A stretch of DNA of 64,000 nt from Acinetobacter sp. ANC 3813. Its GTDB lineage: Bacteria; Pseudomonadota; Gammaproteobacteria; Pseudomonadales; Moraxellaceae. Both the position numbers and the translations under genes were made by a program. This document shows positions 58,752 through 64,000 of the stretch, piece by piece; position 1 is the first letter of the stretch; each line of letters begins with the position of its first letter. A model generated the notes under the pieces. It did no database searches, had not been told where the DNA came from, and was given only the letters and a program-made list of their open reading frames with translations. Location: assembly GCF_002135435.1 (NCBI RefSeq), contig NZ_NEGK01000003.1, forward strand, positions 248,001 to 312,000, given 5' to 3'.

Positions 58752-59690
58752 TTATTCACGATCTAATCGATTGGATACGTTTTCAATATTCTGTGTCAGC
58801 ATTCTTGAACTGCGCTTTTGCTTCATAATATGCAGACAGCCCTCAATCACCAAAAGCAACACGGCCAGCCAAATTGGAATATAAGTCAGCCATTCTGCGG
58901 CTTCGACCCGCTCGCCCAGCATAATAGATGCAAAGGCCAACAGCACAGGTTCTAAATAACTCAGTAAGCCAAAAATCACGAATGGCAAATAACGGCTCGC
59001 CAAAATATAACTGCCTAAGCCCAAAGCGCTGAATAAGCCAAGACCGATTACAGCCCAAATGAGATGCGGATAATACTGCATCAATACCAAACTATCGCTG
59101 TGTACAAAACCGAGATAAAACGCCACAGGCAGAATCAGAAATAAATCCCACCAAAAACCGCCTAAATGATCGGTTTTTAAAACACGGCGCATAAAGAAAT
59201 ATAAGGGATATGCCAACGCGACATAAACGGTTTCCCAAGCAATACCGCCAATTCGCCACAGCTCATGCCCCACACCAATCACTGCAAAAGTGACGGCGGC
59301 GATCTGCCAGCGGCTCAGCTTTTCTTTATAAAGCACACAGCCCACCAGCACCATCACTAGGGGCAATAAGAAATAGCCCAGTGATACCTCTAAACCGCGT
59401 CCATTAATTGGCCCCCACAAGAACAGCCACAGCTGTGTGGTGCAGAGCAAGGAACTGAAGATGAGCCACGGCAGCATCCATGGCTCTTTAAAAATACGCT
59501 TAAAAATCTCTGTGATATGTTTTAAGTCGCCAGACCACCACATAAAAAGCGTTAAAAATGGCAATGTTGCCAGCATGCGCCATGCAAAGGTCTGCTCGCT
59601 GTCCAGCGGCTTTAGAAACTGTGTATAAAAATATAAAACGCCAAAAGTGACTGATGCCAGTACAGACAATGCTACGCCCTTAAACATCAA
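58752..59690 (-). CDS. rarD: RarD-type EamA permease
   Basis: The 312-residue inner-membrane protein has ten helices in two EamA halves. The N-terminus GVALSVLASVTFGVLYFYTQFL and the loop LWGPINGRGLEVSLGYFLLPL, which reads NGRxLExSLGY, are RarD signatures. RarD homologues are annotated as chloramphenicol-sensitive proteins; the substrate is unknown. Monocistronic. Confidence 0.9.
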   Translation of the reverse strand: MMFKGVALSVLASVTFGVLYFYTQFLKPLDSEQTFAWRMLATLPFLTLFMWWSGDLKHITEIFKRIFKEPWMLPWLIFSSLLCTTQLWLFLWGPINGRGLEVSLGYFLLPLVMVLVGCVLYKEKLSRWQIAAVTFAVIGVGHELWRIGGIAWETVYVALAYPLYFFMRRVLKTDHLGGFWWDLFLILPVAFYLGFVHSDSLVLMQYYPHLIWAVIGLGLFSALGLGSYILASRYLPFVIFGLLSYLEPVLLAFASIMLGERVEAAEWLTYIPIWLAVLLLVIEGCLHIMKQKRSSRMLTQNIENVSNRLDRE

Positions 59691-59761
59691 TCACCTCATT
59701 TCATATTCATTGAATTGCTTTACTGGATGTTTCAAGCATATTGCTGAGTATTCTAACAAAG

Positions 59762-59790
59762 AAAAAACCATGCTCTGGCATGGTTTTTTG
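59762..59790 (-). terminator. Terminator of the lipocalin gene
   Basis: A 12-bp stem AAAAAACCATGC and its complement with a 4-base loop. Confidence 0.9.
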
Positions 59791-59809
59791 AATATTCATT
59801 AAAAAAAGC

Positions 59810-60397
59810 TTATTTAGCAGTTTGTTTCGTATGAATTAAATCTTTCAGATCGTAGCCTACAGATTTGGCATATTCTAAATATTCATTCACCACATGCTGA
59901 TCTGGATGCGGTGTACGCGAAAGCACCCACATATAGTTGCGGCGCGGCTCACCTACCAGTACGGTTTGATAGTTGTCATCAATTTTCAAAATCCAATAGT
60001 CACCGCGCGCTGCAGGTATCCAGCGAATTGCTTCAGGTAAAAAACTGACCTTTAATTTGCTGTTAAATGGCGCATTCTGTACAAAGGCTTCACCTTGTGA
60101 AAGGTAAGATTTGCCGCTTTTACCTACACAGCGGTTATCGACTTGCACATTGCCGTTTTCATTTAAGGTATAAGTCGCAGTGACATCGCTGTCGCACTTA
60201 TTTTGAAAAGACATCGGCTTGCGGGCGACTTCGTACCAAACGCCCAAATATTTATCTAGTTCAATTTTTTCTACAACTTGCAGCGGTTTACTTTGCGCAT
60301 AAGCCATCGTGACTGCGCCCAACCCAATTAATACAGCCCCGCCAATCGCAATTTTAGCAAGCGTAAAACCTGCCTTTGGAAGATTTTCTTTTATCAT
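59810..60397 (-). CDS. blc: Lipocalin (Blc family) without lipobox
   Basis: The 195-residue protein carries the bacterial lipocalin signature: DKYLGVWYEVARKPMSFQ near residue 45 (GxW motif), YWILKIDDNYQTVLVG and the Arg-containing RNYMWVLSRTP. Blc of E. coli binds lysophospholipids at the outer membrane and is a lipoprotein. Here the N-terminal hydrophobic segment (IGGAVLIGLGAVTMAYA) has no lipobox cysteine, so the protein is either periplasmic or anchored to the inner membrane. Confidence 0.88.
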   Translation of the reverse strand: MIKENLPKAGFTLAKIAIGGAVLIGLGAVTMAYAQSKPLQVVEKIELDKYLGVWYEVARKPMSFQNKCDSDVTATYTLNENGNVQVDNRCVGKSGKSYLSQGEAFVQNAPFNSKLKVSFLPEAIRWIPAARGDYWILKIDDNYQTVLVGEPRRNYMWVLSRTPHPDQHVVNEYLEYAKSVGYDLKDLIHTKQTAK

Positions 60398-60542
60398 GTA
60401 TGAATACCTTTACTGTCACGTTCTCACGTTTTCATAAATAGTGCTCATTAACAATACTGCTTAAAAAGCGCACTGACTGTCTATGTTATGTAATGATTTT
60501 CAATAAGTTTTAAATACTTTTGCATTCCTTCTGTGCGACAGC

Positions 60543-62564
60543 TTACTGCAGCATAAGCGCTTTAAAACGCAGAATTTCATCACGCAATCGCGCTGCCTGT
60601 TCAAACTGCAGCTCTTTCGAAGCTTTCAGCATTTCTTTTTCCAGTTTACTGATGTGTTTTGCAAACAGCTTTGGATCTGACATTAAATGCTGCTCATCTG
60701 CACTCAAAGCTTTGGACTGATCTGCTATACCCGCTTCAACCGCGTCATCTGTCAAGACTTCGCCATCGTCTAAATCTTTACTGACTTGACGTACCGCACT
60801 GCGCGGCACAATGCCATGCAGCTCATTAAACTCAATCTGCTTATTGCGGCGGCGGTCCGTTTCATCAATGGCTTTTTGCATTGAATCCGTTATGCGGTCC
60901 GCATACAGAATAGCTTTACCATTTAAATTACGCGCCGCACGGCCAATGGTCTGTATCAGTGCACGTTCAGAGCGCAGGAAGCCTTCCTTGTCGGCATCCA
61001 GAATCGCCACCAATGAAACCTCTGGCATATCCAGACCTTCACGCAGCAGGTTAATCCCGACTATGGCATCATATATGCCTGAACGCAGTTCATGAATAAT
61101 TTTGGTACGTTCAACTGTATCAATGTCTGAATGCAGATAAGCGACTTTGACGCCATATTCTTTCAAATATGAAGTCAGATCTTCCGCCATGCGCTTGGTC
61201 AATGTGGTCACCAAAACACGCTCGTTTAATGCTTGGCGGTTATTGATTTCCGACAATACATCGTCCACCTGAGTCAATACTGGCCGGATTTCAATTACAG
61301 GGTCAACCAGCCCTGTCGGACGCACTACTTGCTCTACAATTTGCTTTGATTTTTCCAGCTCATAGCGCGCCGGTGTTGCGCTGACATAAATAGTTGCAGG
61401 AACAATACGCTCCCACTCCTCAAATTTCATGGGGCGGTTGTCCAAGGCGCTAGGCAAGCGGAAACCGTAATTCACCAAATTTTCTTTACGCGAACGGTCA
61501 CCTTTGTACATCGCGCCAATCTGCGGCACGGTCACATGCGACTCATCAATAATCAGCAAGGCATCGTCTGGCACATAATCAAAAAGTGTCGGCGGCGCTT
61601 CACCAGAAGGACGGCCAGACAAATGCCTTGAATAGTTTTCAATGCCGTTGGTATAGCCCAGCTGCTGCATCATTTCCAAATCATAGCGTGTACGCTGTTC
61701 AATGCGCTGCGCTTCCAGCAGCTTGTCATTGGCGCGAAAAAAGCCCAGCCGATCTGTCAATTCTTCACGAATAGTGCCAATGGCACGGGTCAGATTATCT
61801 TTAGGCGTTACATAGTGGCTTTTTGGGTAAATGGTCACACGCGGCACTTTACGTACCAATTTGCCAGTCAGCGGATCAAACCAGCGGATAGAATCCACTT
61901 CGTCATCAAACAGCTCAATGCGTATGGCATGCTGATCCGATTCTGCAGGAAATATATCGATAATTTCACCGCGGATGCGATAAGTACCGCGCAGGAATTC
62001 CAATTCGTTGCGGCTATATTGCATTTCCACCAAACGGCGGATGATGTCATCGCGGACAAGGCGGTCGCCCTGCACAATATGCAACAGCATGCTCATGTAC
62101 GCATTTGGATCACCTAGACCATAAATAGCGGAAACTGATGCGACAATAATGGCGTCACGGCGTTCCAGCAGCGCACGGGTTGCAGATAGGCGCATTTGGT
62201 CAATGTGATCGTTAATGGACGAATCTTTTTCAATAAACGTATCTGAAGATGGCACATAGGCTTCAGGCTGGTAATAATCGTAGTAACTGACGAAATATTC
62301 CACGGCGTTATGCGGAAAAAATGCTTTGAATTCGCCATACAGCTGTGCAGCCAAAGTTTTATTATGCGCCATGACAATCGTCGGGCGCTGTGTCTGCGCA
62401 ATCACATTGGCCATAGTAAAAGTTTTACCCGACCCCGTAACCCCCAGCAGCAGCTGATCGTGATAGCCCTGTTCTACACCGCGCACCAATTTTTCAATGG
62501 CCTGCGGCTGGTCGCCCGCCGGCTGATAATGGGTGACTAATTCGAAAGGCTGATGATCACTCAT
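60543..62564 (-). CDS. uvrB: Excinuclease ABC subunit B
   Basis: The damage-verifying helicase-like subunit of nucleotide excision repair, 673 residues. Walker A is [13 protein letters not shown]; the beta-hairpin region reads [12 protein letters not shown]; helicase motif VI is QTIGRAARN; the C-terminal UVR domain (about 635-670) binds UvrC. I found no LexA-type SOS box upstream, in line with Acinetobacter having no LexA. Confidence 0.98.
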   Translation of the reverse strand: MSDHQPFELVTHYQPAGDQPQAIEKLVRGVEQGYHDQLLLGVTGSGKTFTMANVIAQTQRPTIVMAHNKTLAAQLYGEFKAFFPHNAVEYFVSYYDYYQPEAYVPSSDTFIEKDSSINDHIDQMRLSATRALLERRDAIIVASVSAIYGLGDPNAYMSMLLHIVQGDRLVRDDIIRRLVEMQYSRNELEFLRGTYRIRGEIIDIFPAESDQHAIRIELFDDEVDSIRWFDPLTGKLVRKVPRVTIYPKSHYVTPKDNLTRAIGTIREELTDRLGFFRANDKLLEAQRIEQRTRYDLEMMQQLGYTNGIENYSRHLSGRPSGEAPPTLFDYVPDDALLIIDESHVTVPQIGAMYKGDRSRKENLVNYGFRLPSALDNRPMKFEEWERIVPATIYVSATPARYELEKSKQIVEQVVRPTGLVDPVIEIRPVLTQVDDVLSEINNRQALNERVLVTTLTKRMAEDLTSYLKEYGVKVAYLHSDIDTVERTKIIHELRSGIYDAIVGINLLREGLDMPEVSLVAILDADKEGFLRSERALIQTIGRAARNLNGKAILYADRITDSMQKAIDETDRRRNKQIEFNELHGIVPRSAVRQVSKDLDDGEVLTDDAVEAGIADQSKALSADEQHLMSDPKLFAKHISKLEKEMLKASKELQFEQAARLRDEILRFKALMLQ

Positions 62565-62849
62565 AAAACACTAGATCCAATGCACTGCTGAAAATTCCAG
62601 TATTAATTATGAGGGCTATTTGAGATTACTCAATAGTGAATTGCCTTTCGAGCAAATTCAGTGCATTGATTGCTTGAAAATTCCAGTAGATTTCTCTTCC
62701 TCCAAAGCCCACTTCTCTATCAGAGAATCATATACTTTGAATACGCCCCTGCATCTTCTGCAAAGTGATACAAAATAATAGTGCTTAATACTTATTTTTC
62801 ATCAAAGGGCTGCGCATTTTCCTTGACCCGCACAGCGTTCAAAGGCAAC

Positions 62850-63665
62850 ATGAAAACAATGGATTTTAACAGCAGCGCACAGCCTATGACCTACCGTTAC
62901 CATGATGAAAGTATTGTAAAAGCCTTACCTGAAGATACGATTTTTGTATTTGGCAGCAATATGGCAGGAACGCATGCAGGCGGTGCAGCAAAAACCGCGC
63001 ACTTGCATTTTGGCGCAATGAAAGGTGTTGGCCGCGGCTGGTCAGGTCAAAGCTTTGCCATCCCAACCATGAATGAGCATTTGCAGCAAATGCCGCTGTC
63101 GCAAATACAGCACTATATTGATGATTTTAAAATTTACACCAAGAATCATCCTAAATCTAAATATTTTGTCACTTCTGTAGGCTGCGGCGTTGCAGGCTAT
63201 ACCGTTGAAGAAATTGCCCCAATGTTTAAAGGCATTTCACACAATGTCATTTTTCCTGCATCGTTTCGGCCATTTGTAGAAAAAGCGCTGCCTAAACTCA
63301 ATCAGCATTTTTTACACACCGTATTCTCCGATGCCGTTATTTTTGCTGCCCAGCCAGAAGAAGCTGTTGCAGAACTGGATTTAACGGAAAATGAAAAGAG
63401 CGCGGCAAAGATTATTTTAAATACGCAAATTTATCCAACGGACAGCAATGGCCGTGACCGTATTTTTGAAATACAGGATATTCTGCATGTGCTGCAAGGT
63501 AAGGTATTTAATTTTCAGCACTCAGAGGATGATGCGCTGATGTTTGGGGGCGCCATTCTTGCATTACTAGAATTGTATAGCATCAATGAAAAAGATTTTG
63601 CTGACACATGGTTAGGTAAACAGGAAATTTCACCGCCGAAAGCGGCCAGCAAATCTAAAAAATAA
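62850..63665 (+). CDS. Phage-type macro-like domain protein (A1S_2505-like)
   Basis: The 271-residue cytoplasmic protein. The N-terminal half contains TIFVFGSNMAGTHAGGAAKTA and GVGRGWSGQSFAIPT, a pattern found in many phage proteins and in the Acinetobacter family I recall as A1S_2505. The Gly-rich FGSN...GGAA segment recalls the ligand loop of macro domains, which bind ADP-ribose (inference). The C-terminal half is helical, with a basic tail ending SKSKK. No phage genes are nearby. ATG at 62850 with AAGG upstream is chosen; an earlier in-frame start at 62781 would add 23 unlike residues. Confidence 0.65.
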   Translation: MKTMDFNSSAQPMTYRYHDESIVKALPEDTIFVFGSNMAGTHAGGAAKTAHLHFGAMKGVGRGWSGQSFAIPTMNEHLQQMPLSQIQHYIDDFKIYTKNHPKSKYFVTSVGCGVAGYTVEEIAPMFKGISHNVIFPASFRPFVEKALPKLNQHFLHTVFSDAVIFAAQPEEAVAELDLTENEKSAAKIILNTQIYPTDSNGRDRIFEIQDILHVLQGKVFNFQHSEDDALMFGGAILALLELYSINEKDFADTWLGKQEISPPKAASKSKK

Positions 63666-63688
63666 GGCGTATAAATTCAGCCGTATTC

Positions 63689-63717
63689 AAGCCAATTTTC
63701 GAATTGGCTTTTTTTAA
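63689..63717 (+). terminator. Terminator after the macro-like gene
   Basis: The stem AAGCCAATT / AATTGGCTT is followed by seven T. Confidence 0.9.
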
Positions 63718-63830
63718 TTCATTTTTCATTCGCTTTTTCATTTCTTTTCAGTTATTTTTCGAGACATAAATCACATTAAATAAGCAATATCTTGATTTAT
63801 TAAGCTTAAGATATTCTATTAGGCCCAAAC

Positions 63831-64000
63831 ATGACTCTGAATAATAATCCTATATTTCATATCTCGCCCGTTCCATTGTGGCTGGAAGACTTTAGTGAAA
63901 TTAAAAAACAATTAGCGGACTGGCGCGAACAAGGGGTTGTCGACTTACGCCAATACCTGATGGAGAATATAGAAAAAGTTGCTCAGAGCGCTCAAAAAAT
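63831..64000 (+). CDS. N-terminus of a probable PAS-type signalling protein (cut by window)
   Basis: 56 codons are visible from ATG at 63831, with AGG eight bases upstream. The sequence FHISPVPLWLEDFSEIKKQL followed by a helical stretch (LMENIEKVAQSAQK) is typical of the PAS domain that opens sensor proteins, often GGDEF diguanylate cyclases. The output domain is outside the window, so the function is only suggested. Confidence 0.6.
   Translation, partial: MTLNNNPIFHISPVPLWLEDFSEIKKQLADWREQGVVDLRQYLMENIEKVAQSAQK

Noticed and set aside
62565..62849. SOS box before uvrB
   Set aside because: No CTGT-N8-ACAG palindrome is present, as expected for a genus without LexA.
62850..64000. Prophage edge at the right end
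   Set aside because: Only one phage-type protein is present; the next gene is a PAS-type signalling protein and uvrB is on the other side.

Overview
The window is bacterial chromosome from the genus Acinetobacter (Moraxellaceae). The reasons are the moderately AT-rich base composition, the adjacent dat-ddc pair for 1,3-diaminopropane, the nudJ-mnmA-hflD-purB block, long-form PstA/PstC, a GAPDH with an N-terminal extension, and several small secreted families that I associate with this genus. The species cannot be fixed from the sequence alone. Both ends cut genes: cstA at the left (3' part missing) and a probable PAS/signalling gene at the right (only the first 56 codons present). I see no rRNA, tRNA, CRISPR, insertion sequence or prophage.

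Layout. 1-7.7 kb: cstA and efp on the minus strand, then epmB (EF-P lysine aminomutase) divergent from its target efp, followed by a PilZ-type protein and a FimX-like degenerate REC-PAS-GGDEF-EAL protein, probably a c-di-GMP input to type IV pili. 7.7-20 kb: rpmE with a structured leader, a decayed small secreted gene, an SBF-like transporter, the gloA-ampG pair (AmpG carries an unusual Ig-like insertion), a Lon-like AAA protease, grxD, argD, a LysR regulator, and nlpD-surE. 20-28 kb: two small secreted paralogues, dacC, a gamma-class carbonic anhydrase homologue, a small AT-rich patch with two orphan genes, then nudJ-mnmA-hflD-purB.

28-36.6 kb: a three-hairpin intergenic repeat, small hypothetical genes, two paralogous membrane proteins, sohB, and the pstSCAB phosphate importer behind a clear array of Pho-box heptamers. 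37-43.9 kb is the most accessory-looking region. It holds two outer-membrane barrel proteins, two secreted DUF1254/DUF1214 proteins, a Rieske oxygenase alpha subunit and a convergent aromatic-acid-type MFS importer. I read this as an uncharacterised uptake and oxidation module for an aromatic or similar hydrophobic compound.

44-52 kb: dat-ddc, a SIMPL-domain protein, a PAP2 phosphatase, a small membrane protein followed by a heptamer tandem repeat, and obg-proB. 52-64 kb: an MFS exporter, a divergent HxlR regulator/QorB quinone reductase pair with palindromic operators, two repeat-rich membrane-anchored periplasmic proteins of unknown function, gap, rarD, a lipocalin, uvrB, and a phage-type macro-like protein. 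Most genes are ordinary core genes. The candidates for something undescribed are the DUF1254/Rieske cluster, the beta-repeat pair at 55-56.4 kb, and the Ig-bearing AmpG.
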